51,710 nt of DNA from Pseudomonadota bacterium (GTDB lineage: Bacteria > Desulfobacterota > Desulfovibrionia > Desulfovibrionales > Desulfovibrionaceae), in assembly GCA_023411815.1 (NCBI GenBank), contig JAEYOJ010000009.1:1-51710 (forward strand). The letters run 5' to 3'. Of this stretch, positions 26,884 to 35,978 are shown piece by piece. Each line of letters opens with the position of its first letter. Position 1 is the stretch's first letter. The translations under genes were made by a program, and so were the position numbers. The notes beneath the pieces are model-generated. The model worked only from the letters and a program-made list of their open reading frames with translations. It made no database searches and had not been told where the DNA came from.

Positions 26884-27601
26884 CGGCCAGCGCGCAACAT
26901 GATCGGAAGCGCCTCGGTCCGGACGTTCTGGCGTTTTTCGGCCGGATGGGCGCTTCCATCCCCCGGCGTCGAAGGACTCCGGCCAGCGTCAACCGCCGGA
27001 AAGGCGGTGGATGGCCTCCTGAAGCAGGTTGCTTTTGAGACGCCCGCGTCGGCGTAGGCGGCAAGTGAATTGCGCCTAGGCCGACGCGGCGGCAAGCCAT
27101 GCCGACGCATGTGCCGCCCGGTACCATGAACTGTCCTGAGACCGGCGGGACACTGTCGGCCGACGGCCGAGCCAGGGCTGCCCAGCCAGCCCCGCCTCGC
27201 AAAATGAGCTTCGTGACCTGATAATCCGTGGCAACAGCCAGCCACACCATTCAGCCTGTCTCCGATGAAGTCTTCCGCATCCGATCCCGAAGGCTTTTAT
27301 CCTTCCCGCCCCCCGGCTATCCAGGCCGCTCCCGATGGAAAGGCGTCCCGGATCCGCGCATATCGTCCGTACCGCGCTGCAACCGTCCCCTGACCGCCGC
27401 ATGCGTGCCGCACTGCACGCGCTTTGCCCTCGGCGCGCAATTTTCGCACTGATTCCTCAAGGGGAGGCCGGGGCGTATCGGCTTCCCGCCGCCCGTGCGC
27501 AAAGCCTGAAAGACCGCGCCATTGTTCGCATCCGTCGGTGTCCGGCCTTTCGTGGTGCGTGGAGGAACGACTTTTGTATTCCTGGCGGCATGAGAGGCTT
27601 C
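26884..27601. other. 718-base gap holding a dispersed repeat
   Basis: No gene is supported. The repeat at 27029-27110 is the only clear structure. The frame of the downstream lipoprotein extends back to 27335 but without a signal peptide at its start. Confidence 0.5.
27029..27110 (-). repeat. Dispersed hairpin repeat, copy 2
   Basis: The reverse complement matches 1975-2060. In this copy the minus-strand sequence GCGTCGGCCTAGGCG pairs with CGCCTACGCCGACGC at 14 of 15 positions around the shared CAATTCACTTG loop region, giving a longer hairpin than copy 1. Confidence 0.7.
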
Positions 27602-28576
27602 ATGCTGCATGCCGCCAAGGTTATCGCGTTCTGCGCAGCGCTTCTGCTGTTTCCGGCACTGGGCTGCTCGCGCATCGAACGCGCCTACTATCTGGAGACG
27701 GGCAGGTACGCCCAAGGCATCGTGGTGCTTTCCAAGGAATACGCCCAGGATCCCTGGAACCCCGAGCTGAACTATTACCTTGGGCGTTTCCATCTGGCCC
27801 TGGGCAACGGCGAGAAGGCCACGGGCTATCTCAAGCGCGCCACCATCCTGGCCCAGGAAGACGCCGGGTACCACTACTGGCTGGGCGTGGCCTATCTGAC
27901 CGTTGGCGAAGCCGCGGCCGAGGAAAGGGCCTTGGAGCGCAGCCTGGCGCTCAACCCGGAGCATGTGCCGGCACGCCTGGCCTTGGCCGACAACCTGCTG
28001 GCCCAGGGCAAGGCCAGCAAGTCCCTCATCCATTACGACATGGCCCTGACCGTGGAGCCGAACAACGCCGAGGTCCTCTGGGGTCGCGCCCGGGCGCTGG
28101 ACAGGCTGGGCCGCCGCTCCGAGCGCATGGAAGTCCTGCACGACTATCTGAGCACCAGCCCGGACGGGCCCAACGCGCCTCAGGCCGTGGAGTATCTCAA
28201 CGCGGCCGGCGACTACTCCTGGCGCATCCATGCCATAGGGCGTTTCCGCCTGGCCCTGCCCGCGGTGGACTTCGCGCCCGGCACGGACAGCGCCACCGTG
28301 CGCGGCCAGGAGGCCCTGGCCCATGTAGCGAAGACGCTCAAGGCGGACCCTGAGCTGCGCATCCATGTGGTGGCCTTTGTCGCGGGCGATCAGGAACTGG
28401 CCCGCAAACGCGCCCAGGCCGTGGCCGAAGCCCTGCGCGAAGAGGACAGGCGCATCGACCGCTCTCGCCTGTCCCTCAGCTGGCTCGGCTCGCCGCAACA
28501 GCTGCGCCTGGGCGACACGACGCAAGAGCTGAAGGAATCCATACAGTTCATAACCGATGCAAGGAAAGGAGCTTGA
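27602..28576 (+). CDS. TPR lipoprotein with OmpA-like C-terminus
   Basis: A 324-residue envelope protein. The N-terminal MLHAAKVIAFCAALLLFPAL ends in GC, a lipobox (PALGC), so it should be lipidated. Residues of about 30-200 contain tetratricopeptide-like repeats (GRFHLALGNGEKATGYLKRA and following). The C-terminal part (from about 220) resembles an OmpA/peptidoglycan-binding domain (ADPELRIHVVAF, ARKRAQAVAEAL). I favour the ATG at 27602 with GAGAGG upstream; 27590 is in the same frame. It is followed two bases later by the Gly-rich secreted protein, so they are co-expressed and may interact in the envelope. Confidence 0.8.
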   Translation: MLHAAKVIAFCAALLLFPALGCSRIERAYYLETGRYAQGIVVLSKEYAQDPWNPELNYYLGRFHLALGNGEKATGYLKRATILAQEDAGYHYWLGVAYLTVGEAAAEERALERSLALNPEHVPARLALADNLLAQGKASKSLIHYDMALTVEPNNAEVLWGRARALDRLGRRSERMEVLHDYLSTSPDGPNAPQAVEYLNAAGDYSWRIHAIGRFRLALPAVDFAPGTDSATVRGQEALAHVAKTLKADPELRIHVVAFVAGDQELARKRAQAVAEALREEDRRIDRSRLSLSWLGSPQQLRLGDTTQELKESIQFITDARKGA

Positions 28577-28578
28577 CC

Positions 28579-29322
28579 ATGAAACGCATCATCAAACGCA
28601 TCGCGCTTCTGTCCGCCAGCGCAGGCTGCGCCTTTGCCCTCTGCCTGGGGGGACAGTCCTTCGCCCAGGACTCCACCTTGCCCGATCAGGGACAGGTCGA
28701 CGAGGCGGAGCAGCAGGCCGGACAGGAAATGACCGCCAGCCAGCAGCAGATACGCGGGGCCTTGCAGCAGGTCCAGGCCGCCGAGGTTCAATTGAACCGT
28801 GTCCGCGCCAAGGGCGACCAGCAGCAGATCGAGCAGGCCCAGGCCGCCTACGACAAGGCCGTGGCGGACGCGAATGCCGCCATCGACCGGGAGGGCGTCG
28901 ATGTGGGCGCCATGCGCAGCAGCGGCATGGGCTGGGGCCAGATCGCCCATTCCGCCGGCCTGCATCCCGCGGCCCTGGCCTTCGGAAAGGCCAAGAAGCA
29001 GACTCCGGCCACTGAGGAGACCAAGGCCGCGCCCGAGGAAACGCCGAGCAAGATAAAGCAGGCCAAGGAGAAGGCGCAGAAGAAGGAGCAGGCTTCGACG
29101 GTCAAGAGCTCGGACAAGCCGGTCGTAAGCGCCGATAAGTTCGGGGCCAAGAGCCAGGGCCGCGCCGCCCTGAACGGCGACAATGGTCTCGGCAGCAGCG
29201 GAAGCCAGGGCAAGGGCAAGGGCAAGGGCGGAAGCAGCGGCGACGGCAAAGGAAATGGCAAGGGCAATGGCGGCGGCAACGGTAATGGTGGCGGCAACGG
29301 CGGCGGCAAGGGCCGCGGCTAG
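28579..29322 (+). CDS. Secreted protein with Gly/Lys/Asn-rich tail
   Basis: A 247-residue exported protein. The signal peptide (MKRIIKRIALLSASAG to SFAQD) is followed by a Gln-rich helical region, then a conserved-looking GMGWGQIAHSAGLHPAAL segment. A Lys/Glu-rich linker leads to a final stretch of about 40 residues made only of G, K, S, N, D and R, encoded by GGCAAN-type triplet repeats. AAAGGAG precedes the ATG at 28579. The MGWGxIAH segment recurs in other secreted proteins of this bacterial group, but the function is unknown to me. The tail may expand or contract by slippage. Confidence 0.75.
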   Translation: MKRIIKRIALLSASAGCAFALCLGGQSFAQDSTLPDQGQVDEAEQQAGQEMTASQQQIRGALQQVQAAEVQLNRVRAKGDQQQIEQAQAAYDKAVADANAAIDREGVDVGAMRSSGMGWGQIAHSAGLHPAALAFGKAKKQTPATEETKAAPEETPSKIKQAKEKAQKKEQASTVKSSDKPVVSADKFGAKSQGRAALNGDNGLGSSGSQGKGKGKGGSSGDGKGNGKGNGGGNGNGGGNGGGKGRG

Positions 29323-29408
29323 GTCAATCCGCCGCATCGGCTGATGGCCGCAAGAGCCTGAAGCGACGTTCAACCCGAATCCTGCCAGGGTTCGTTCATA
29401 TACTCTGA

Positions 29409-29448
29409 AAAGAGAGATGCCCGCTCATCCGAGCGGGCATCTCTCTTT
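29409..29448. terminator. Bidirectional terminator
   Basis: A perfect 18-bp stem AAAGAGAGATGCCCGCTC/GAGCGGGCATCTCTCTTT with loop ATCC lies between the convergent Gly-rich and DJ-1 genes. A- and T-rich ends allow action on both strands. Confidence 0.85.
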
Positions 29449-29502
29449 ATTCCGGTGTGCGCCGGGGAGCGCTCTCCTTGCGCTGAAGTGCGGGAGGACG
29501 TT

Positions 29503-30090
29503 CTACGCTTCGATCTTGGTGCCCAGCACGTCCAGGAACTTGCGCATCCATTCCGGGTGCGCGGGCCAGGCCGCGGCCGTGACCAGGTTGCCGTCCACGT
29601 GAGCATTGGTGAAAGTCGCGTTGGGCTCGATGTAGGAACCGCCCACGCGCTCCAGGTCAGGCTTCACGGCCGGGTAGCACATGGACTTCCTGCCCTCCAG
29701 CACGCCGGTCGTGACCAGCACCTGCTGCCCGTGGCAGACGGCCGCGATGGGCTTCTTCTTGTCGCCGAAATGCTTGACGATCTGCACGACCTTGGAGTCG
29801 AGGCGAATGTACTCGGGCGCGCGGCCGCCGGGGATGACCAGGGCGTCGTAGTCCTCGGCCTTCACCGCGTCGAAGTCGAAGTTGAGCAGGAAGTTGTGGC
29901 CGGGCTTCTCGGAGTAGGTCTGGTCGCCCTCGAAGTCGTGCACTGCCGTGCGTACGGTCTGGCCGGCCTTCTTGCCGGGGCACACGGCGTGCACCGTATG
30001 GCCGACCATGAGCAACATCTGGAACGGCACCATGACCTCGTAATCCTCGACATAGTCACCGACGAGCATGAGAATCTTCTTGGCAGCCAT
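29503..30090 (-). CDS. DJ-1/PfpI family protein
   Basis: A 195-residue cytosolic protein of the class I glutamine amidotransferase-like fold. The nucleophile elbow AAVCHGQQVL with its Cys and following His, the acid (EDYE near the start) and the PGGRAPEYIR segment are all in place. Members act as glyoxalase III/deglycase-like or chaperone proteins, or proteases; which applies cannot be told from sequence. AAGGAG precedes the ATG. It is a single gene ending at a bidirectional terminator. Confidence 0.88.
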   Translation of the reverse strand: MAAKKILMLVGDYVEDYEVMVPFQMLLMVGHTVHAVCPGKKAGQTVRTAVHDFEGDQTYSEKPGHNFLLNFDFDAVKAEDYDALVIPGGRAPEYIRLDSKVVQIVKHFGDKKKPIAAVCHGQQVLVTTGVLEGRKSMCYPAVKPDLERVGGSYIEPNATFTNAHVDGNLVTAAAWPAHPEWMRKFLDVLGTKIEA

Positions 30091-30309
30091 GCGTGTCTCC
30101 TTGTGATCTTTGGGATGTAGGCAGGCGCGGACCTTGCGGGCGCGCCATGGATAGCCTGGTGATTATATGTCGCGGCAAGGCTTAGGGCAATCGAAATGGA
30201 TTATCGGGCGAAGATGTCACATGACGGGCTGAGAAGGATGTGAACTCGCAGCGTCGGAGAATGCATCAAGCTAGGGAGCCAGCAGGACGGAACAGAGAGA
30301 ATCGAAACA

Positions 30310-30343
30310 GAGAGGCCGGGCGGCGTACGCCGTCCGGCCTCTC
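30310..30343 (-). terminator. alaS terminator
   Basis: GAGAGGCCGGGCGGCG and CGCCGTCCGGCCTCTC form a 16-bp stem (one G-U) around TA, 25 bases after the alaS stop, followed by TGTTT on the minus strand. Confidence 0.75.
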
Positions 30344-30367
30344 GATGCTATTGCCTGACAGGAGAGT

Positions 30368-33007
30368 TTATCCCGCCACGAGTTCCTTAAGCTTCTCGAA
30401 GGCCTTGTCGATGCCCTCGGGATTCGTGCCGCCGGCCTGGGCCATGTCGGGCCGTCCGCCGCCGGAGCCGCCAACCTCCGCGGCTACGTCCTTGATAAGC
30501 CCGCCGGCCGTGAATCGGCCGTGCAGATCCTTGGACACATACAGGATGAGGGCGACCTTGCCGTCTTCCTGGGGCGCGGCGAGGCAGGCCACGCCGGAGG
30601 GCAGCTTGGAGCGGATGTCGTCCATCTGCTCGCGCAGCACCTTCACGTTGGGCACGTCGGCCTTGACGGCCAGCAGTTTGACCCCGCCGACCTCCTGTAC
30701 CTCGTCCATGATATTGCGGCTTTCGCCGGACAAAAGCTTGGCCTGCAGTTGCTCCTTGTCCTTGACGAGGCTTTTGACTTCCTTCTGCAGGGCCTGCACG
30801 CGGCCCAGGATTTCGCCCGGGCGGGCCTTGAGCATCGAGCCGGCCTCGTGCAGCTCGTCGCGCATGGCCTGGTACTGGGCCAGGGCGTTAAGGCCCGTGG
30901 CGGCCTCGATGCGCCGCACGCCGGCGGCAACGCCCGATTCGGACAGGATGACGAACAGGCCGGCCTGGCCCGTGGAGGTCAGGTGCGTGCCGCCGCACAG
31001 CTCCATGGATACGCCGGGCACCTCGACCACGCAGACCGTGTCGCCGTACTTTTCGCCGAACAGGGCCGTGGCGCCCTTGGCCAGGGCCTGCTGCTGGCTC
31101 AGGTACTCGCGGGTCACGGGCAGGGACGCGACGATGGCCCGGTTGACCTCGTCCTCCACGGCGCGCAGCTCTTCGGGCGTGAGGGCCGAGATATGCGTGA
31201 AGTCGAAGCGCAGCCGGTCGGGTCCGACCAGCGAGCCGGACTGCTTGACGTGGTCGCCAAGAATCTTGCGCAGGGCGGCCTGCAGCAGGTGCGTGGTGGT
31301 GTGGTTGCGGGCCGTGGCCGCGCGCAGGTCGATGTCCACGCGCAGCATGGCGTCCTGGCCCATGAGCAGCTCGCCTTCGTTGACGAAGACCTTGTGCACC
31401 GTGAGTCCCTGCGAGGGCTTGAGCGTGTCGAGTACGTCGGCGTCGCCGGTCATGGTCGAGACCGTGCCGCGGTCGCCTGCCTGGCCGCCGGACTCGCCGT
31501 AGAAGGGCGTGGAGGAGAACACGGCCCAGCCGCCGTGGCCCTGGGTCAGCCTCGTGGCGGGCTTGCCCTGCTCGTCCATGATGGTCACCACGCGGCTTTC
31601 GGCCTCAAGGCCCTCGTAACCAACGAACTCGCTCGTCAGGCCGGCGGCCAGCAGGTCGTGGAAGCGGCTGGCGATGTCGGTCTCGCCGCTGCCCTTCCAG
31701 GCCTTCTTGGCGCGCTCCTTCTGCTCGGCCATGCAGGCCTTGTAGCCGGGCTCGTCCACGGAGAAGCCGCGCTTCTCGGCGATGTCGTTGACGATGTCCA
31801 GGGGGAAGCCGAAAGTGTCGTAGAGCTTGAAAGCGAATTCGCCGGAGATGGCTTTCCCGCCGGCGGCCTGCAGGCGGCGCAGCTCTTCCTCCAGTATATC
31901 CAGGCCCTTGTCCAGGGTCTGGCCGAAGCGCTCCTCTTCCTCGCGCACCACGCGGGCCATGAAGGCGCTGTTGTCGCGCAGCTCGGGATAGGCCTCGCCC
32001 ATGGCCTCGACCACCTTGGCGCAGACCGAGTGCAGGAACGGGTCGCGCAGGCCGATGAGACGGCCGAAGCGGAAGGCGCGGCGGATGAGCCGGCGCAGGA
32101 CGTAGCCCCGGCCTTCGTTGGAGGGCAGGATGCCGTCGGTGATCATGAAGGCCGCGGAGCGCGAGTGGTCGGCGATGACGCGCAGGGCCGTGTCCGTCTC
32201 TTCCTCGGCCTTGTACTTAACGCCGGCCAGGTTGGCGGTGTGGCCGATGAGCTGCTGGAACAGGTCCGTGTCGAAGTTGGAGAAGACGCCCTGGACCACG
32301 GCCGAGATGCGTTCCAGCCCCATTCCCGTGTCGATGGACGGGCGCGGCAGCGGCACGCGGGCGCCGTCCTCGGCCTGGTCGTACTGCATGAAGACGAGGT
32401 TCCATATCTCCAGGAAACGGTCGCAGTCGCACTTGCCGATGCCGCACTGCAGGCCGCAGCTCATGTGCTGGCCCTGGTCGATGAGGATTTCGGAGCAGGG
32501 CCCGCAAGGGCCGGTGTCACCCATGGACCAGAAGTTGTCCTTCTCGCCGAGGCGGTGGATGCGTTCCTTGGGCACGCCGGCGACCTTCTGCCACAGCTCC
32601 TCGGCCTCGTCGTCGTCGCGGAACACGGTCACATAGAGGCGGTCCTTGGGCAGCTTGATCTCCTCGGTCAGGAACTGCCAGGCGAAACGGATGGCGTCGG
32701 CCTTGAAGTAGTCGCCGAAGGAGAAGTTGCCGAGCATCTCGAAGAAGGTGTGGTGGCGCGCGGTGCGGCCCACGTTCTCCAGGTCGTTGTGCTTGCCGCC
32801 CACGCGCAGGCACTTCTGGGCCGTGGTGGCTCGGTTGTAGGGGCGCTTCTCCTGCCCCAGGAAGACCTTCTTGAACTGGACCATGCCTGCGTTGGTGAAC
32901 AGCAGGCTCGGGTCGTCCTTGGGCACCAGGCCCGAGGAGGGCACGATTTCGTGACCCTGGCGCTTGTAAAAGTCGAGGAACTTCTGGCGGATCTCGCTGG
33001 CCTTCAT
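30368..33007 (-). CDS. alaS: Alanyl-tRNA synthetase
   Basis: An 879-residue class II synthetase that charges tRNA-Ala. It starts MKASEIRQKFLDFYKRQGHE (usual KSSEIR...FF..GH motif). The editing domain has HTTTHLLQAAL and the CGGTH zinc/editing motif (MELCGGTHLTSTG), and the C-terminal domain ends in the typical Gly-rich GGSGGGRPDMAQAGG segment. E. coli AlaS has 875 residues, so it is full length. AAGGAG lies before the ATG at 33007; the longer frame to 33175 is not family-like. A four-Cys/His region (CGLQCGIGKCDCDRF) within the catalytic part is a noticeable local Cys cluster. Confidence 0.97.
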   Translation of the reverse strand: MKASEIRQKFLDFYKRQGHEIVPSSGLVPKDDPSLLFTNAGMVQFKKVFLGQEKRPYNRATTAQKCLRVGGKHNDLENVGRTARHHTFFEMLGNFSFGDYFKADAIRFAWQFLTEEIKLPKDRLYVTVFRDDDEAEELWQKVAGVPKERIHRLGEKDNFWSMGDTGPCGPCSEILIDQGQHMSCGLQCGIGKCDCDRFLEIWNLVFMQYDQAEDGARVPLPRPSIDTGMGLERISAVVQGVFSNFDTDLFQQLIGHTANLAGVKYKAEEETDTALRVIADHSRSAAFMITDGILPSNEGRGYVLRRLIRRAFRFGRLIGLRDPFLHSVCAKVVEAMGEAYPELRDNSAFMARVVREEEERFGQTLDKGLDILEEELRRLQAAGGKAISGEFAFKLYDTFGFPLDIVNDIAEKRGFSVDEPGYKACMAEQKERAKKAWKGSGETDIASRFHDLLAAGLTSEFVGYEGLEAESRVVTIMDEQGKPATRLTQGHGGWAVFSSTPFYGESGGQAGDRGTVSTMTGDADVLDTLKPSQGLTVHKVFVNEGELLMGQDAMLRVDIDLRAATARNHTTTHLLQAALRKILGDHVKQSGSLVGPDRLRFDFTHISALTPEELRAVEDEVNRAIVASLPVTREYLSQQQALAKGATALFGEKYGDTVCVVEVPGVSMELCGGTHLTSTGQAGLFVILSESGVAAGVRRIEAATGLNALAQYQAMRDELHEAGSMLKARPGEILGRVQALQKEVKSLVKDKEQLQAKLLSGESRNIMDEVQEVGGVKLLAVKADVPNVKVLREQMDDIRSKLPSGVACLAAPQEDGKVALILYVSKDLHGRFTAGGLIKDVAAEVGGSGGGRPDMAQAGGTNPEGIDKAFEKLKELVAG

Positions 33008-33469
33008 GTGCTGTGCTCCTTGGGAAGAATCGCGGGGCTCCGCCCCGATGCCGGCCGGGCTTTTGGATTTGCGTCCGGCCATGCGGCGGGACCGGGTCAG
33101 CACGCGAAAAGTCGCGTTCAGGCCCGGTCCCGTCACAAAGGGAGGTATTAGATTACAAAATAGCGGAAAACTCAATCAGCAAGACTGACCTTGCGCCAGG
33201 CCCGTCGCATGAGTCTGCGCGGCGTTGTTGCATGCCCGCACGGCGGCACGCGACACGCATTGGCCAATCCGGAACCCGTTCATACATGTAGTCTCCATAT
33301 CGTATGCGTCAATCACGCATAACCAGAGCGGCATGCATAATCAAAGCGGCCGCGATCCATGCATGGGTCGCGGCCGCTCCTGGAATATAGGTCCGGTGTG
33401 CGCCTGATGGGATAAGGCTGCGGAGGGCAGGTTCCCTGCGGAGCTTGTCATCACTCCGCTTGCGGAAGC
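33008..33469. other. Gap between recA and alaS
   Basis: It holds the recA terminator hairpin and an inverted repeat TATGCGT-CAATC-ACGCATA (33303-33321). No gene is supported. The alaS promoter must lie here but no clear -35/-10 pair was identified. Confidence 0.5.
33345..33378 (-). terminator. recA terminator
   Basis: AGCGGCCGCGA pairs with TCGCGGCCGCT, with an inner CCATGCATGG palindrome. On the minus strand it is followed by TTTGATT, about 90 bases beyond the recA stop. Confidence 0.65.
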
Positions 33470-34561
33470 CTACTCGGCCTCGGCCGCTTCCGCCGCCTCC
33501 GGCGCGTCATCCTCGCCTGCCTCGTGCTTGGGCTTGTACTCGCTCATGCCCAAGTGCTCCAGCAGCTTCTGCGCTATTTGTTGGCGCACGTCGGTGTGCT
33601 CCTGCAGGAACTGGCGCACGTTGTCCTTGCCCTGACCGAGCCGTTCGGCTCCGAAGGCGTACCAGGCGCCGGACTTGTCCACCACGCCCAGGTCAACGCC
33701 CATGTCCAGCAACTCGCCTTCGTGGGAGATGCCCGTGCCATAGAGCACGTCGAAGCTGGCCTCGCGGAAGGGCGGCGCGACCTTGTTCTTGACCACCTTG
33801 ACGCGGGCGCGGATGCCGTAGGACTCGTCCGCGTTCTTGAGGGTCTGGATGCGCCGGATGTCCATGCGCACCGAGGCGTAGAATTTGAGCGCGTTGCCGC
33901 CCGTGGTCGTCTCGGGGCTGCCGTAGCCGGTCATGCCGATCTTCATGCGGATCTGGTTGATGAAGAGCACGGATGTGTTGGATTTGTGGATGGAGCCGGT
34001 GAGCTTGCGCAGGGCGTGGCTCATGAGCCTGGCCTGGCCGCCCACCTGCGTCTCGCCGATGCTGCCTTCCAGTTCGGCCTGCGGGATGAGCGCGGCCACG
34101 GAGTCGATGACGATGATGTCCACGGCTCCCGAGCGCACGAGCATGTCGGCGATGTCCAGGGCCTGCTCGCCGTAATCGGGCTGGGAGATGAGCAGCTCGT
34201 CGGTCTTGACGCCAAGACGCTTGGCGTAGTTCACGTCCAGGGCGTGCTCGGCGTCGATGTAGGCCGCCACGCCGCCCAGCTTCTGGGCCTCGGCCACGAT
34301 ATGCAGGGCGAGGGTGGTCTTGCCGCTCGATTCCGGGCCGTAGATCTCGGAGACGCGGCCGCGCGGGAGGCCTCCGACGCCCAGTGCCAGGTCGAGGCCG
34401 ATGGAGCCCGTGGGGATGACGGGTATCCGAATGTGCGCGTCGTCCGAGAGCTTCATGACCGAACCTTGACCCCACTTGCGCTCGATGGTGGTCAGGGCGG
34501 TCTTTAGGGCCTCGCGGCGCATGTCCTCGGGGGCAGCGGTCACGGTTGGTCTTCTGGCCAT
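33470..34561 (-). CDS. recA: Recombinase RecA
   Basis: A 363-residue recombinase that forms filaments on single-stranded DNA for strand exchange and SOS induction. Walker A is GPESSGKTTLALH, Walker B is DIIVIDSVAALIP, and L2 contains GSPETTTGGNALKFYASVR. The C-terminus is acidic as usual. Length is normal. GAAGGA precedes the ATG. The upstream 167 bases are shared with the divergent PP-loop gene; I could not assign a LexA box with confidence (a GTTT-N6-AAAC repeat is the only nearby dyad). Confidence 0.97.
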   Translation of the reverse strand: MARRPTVTAAPEDMRREALKTALTTIERKWGQGSVMKLSDDAHIRIPVIPTGSIGLDLALGVGGLPRGRVSEIYGPESSGKTTLALHIVAEAQKLGGVAAYIDAEHALDVNYAKRLGVKTDELLISQPDYGEQALDIADMLVRSGAVDIIVIDSVAALIPQAELEGSIGETQVGGQARLMSHALRKLTGSIHKSNTSVLFINQIRMKIGMTGYGSPETTTGGNALKFYASVRMDIRRIQTLKNADESYGIRARVKVVKNKVAPPFREASFDVLYGTGISHEGELLDMGVDLGVVDKSGAWYAFGAERLGQGKDNVRQFLQEHTDVRQQIAQKLLEHLGMSEYKPKHEAGEDDAPEAAEAAEAE

Positions 34562-34728
34562 TGCAATATCCTTCGGTAAGGTGAATTGGTCCGTTTCTGG
34601 ATAGCAGAAGCGGAAAAAGTTGGCAACAGGCGAAAAAAGGTTTGCGAGTAAACTTTTTAAGGTCTGTTTTGTAAGCTATATGCGGACAACGTATTGCCAA
34701 AGCCGCCCGGCTGGCCTATCCTAAATTA

Positions 34729-35796
34729 ATGACCTGCGAAAATGAAAAGCGCTATGACGCCCTGGCCCTGTTCTCAGGAGGCCTCGACTCCATACTTTCC
34801 GTCAAGGTTCTCCAAGCCCAGGGCCTGTCCGTGTTGGCCCTGCACTTTGTCAGCCCTTTCTACGGCGCTCCGAACAAGGTCGGATTCTGGAGGCGCGAAT
34901 ACGGCATCGAGGTGAAGCCCGTCGTCCTGGGCAAGGACTATCTGCGCACAGTCCTGCTAAGTCCCAAACGCGGCTACGGCAAGTGCCTCAACCCGTGCGT
35001 GGACTGCCATGCATACATGGTGCGCACGGCCAAGGCGCTCATGCCCGCCTACGGCGCCAGGATGGTCATTTCCGGCGAGGTCGTGGGCCAGCGGCCCATG
35101 TCCCAGCGCCGCGACGCCATGAACGCGGTGCGCAAGGATGCCGAAGCCGAGGACGTGCTCCTGCGGCCGCTCTCGGCCAAGGTCATGGAGCCCACGGATG
35201 CGGAGAGGCAGGGGCTGGTGGACCGCGAGCGGTTGTACGGCTTCTCCGGCCGGGGGCGCTCGGCCCAGATGGAGTTGGCCGCGACGCTGGGCATCACCAA
35301 GATTCCCACCCCCGCCGGCGGTTGCATGCTCACCGAGATCGCCCCCTCGGCGCGCTACCTCAAGGTTCTGCGCGCCACGGCCGATCCGGGCCCCGAGGAT
35401 TTCGAGCTATGCAACGAGGGGCGCGTGTACTGGTCCGGCGCGCACATGCTCGTCGTCGGCCGCAACAAGGTCGGCAACGAGCGGCTGCGCTCCCTGGCCA
35501 AGGACACGGACCTGCTCTTCGACCTGCGCGGCTACCCGAGCCCCGTGACCATCGGCCGCCAGTTTCCGGGCCGACCCTGGCCCGAGGAGGTCGTGCGCGA
35601 CGCCGCGGCCTTCGCCGCCTCCTTTTCACCCAAGGCCCTGCGCGAGGCTCCCGGCCTGCCCGTGATCATGGCCGTGACCTGCGGCGGCACGACCCGCGAG
35701 TTCAGCGTGGTCCCGTGCCGCGTCACCCCGCTCGGCTGGGACGAGCCGCGCTGGGAGGCCGTGCGCGACGAGCGCCGGGAACTGGTCCCGGCCTGA
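34729..35796 (+). CDS. PP-loop ATPase, tRNA thiolation-like (MnmA/ThiI-related)
   Basis: A 355-residue cytosolic protein. The PP-loop FSGGLDSILS binds ATP and there is a Cys pair CLNPCVDCH, as in adenylate-forming tRNA thiolases. The middle has GRSAQMELA and PTPAGGCMLTE, also thiolase-like. The C-terminal half (from about 220) resembles the NFACT-R-like domain found in similar proteins. It probably takes part in sulfur modification of tRNA, but the target base is unknown. No clear ribosome site precedes the ATG at 34729. Confidence 0.75.
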   Translation: MTCENEKRYDALALFSGGLDSILSVKVLQAQGLSVLALHFVSPFYGAPNKVGFWRREYGIEVKPVVLGKDYLRTVLLSPKRGYGKCLNPCVDCHAYMVRTAKALMPAYGARMVISGEVVGQRPMSQRRDAMNAVRKDAEAEDVLLRPLSAKVMEPTDAERQGLVDRERLYGFSGRGRSAQMELAATLGITKIPTPAGGCMLTEIAPSARYLKVLRATADPGPEDFELCNEGRVYWSGAHMLVVGRNKVGNERLRSLAKDTDLLFDLRGYPSPVTIGRQFPGRPWPEEVVRDAAAFAASFSPKALREAPGLPVIMAVTCGGTTREFSVVPCRVTPLGWDEPRWEAVRDERRELVPA

Positions 35797-35909
35797 CGCC
35801 CCTGCCGCCGGCCGCCGCGAAGCCGTTCGCCCGCTTCTCAGCCCGGAAAACCTTACCAAACATTAATGCGCCCGGAGGCCTTGGTGCGGGCCGACCGTTC
35901 CGGTTTTCC

Positions 35910-35938
35910 TTGTCAAGCCATATCACAGACATTAATAT
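35910..35938 (+). promoter_or_regulatory. Sigma70-type promoter of the BI-1 gene
   Basis: TTGTCA (35910-35915), a 17-base spacer and TAATAT (35933-35938) lie about 40 bases before the start codon in an AT-rich patch. Confidence 0.75.
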
Positions 35939-35978
35939 AGTTGAACTTTCAATGGGTACACAATTTAGGAGGAATTCC

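Noticed and set aside
34562..34728. LexA (SOS) box upstream of recA
   Set aside because: Only a weak GTTT-N6-AAAC dyad is seen; the LexA motif of this lineage could not be recalled reliably, so no site is claimed.
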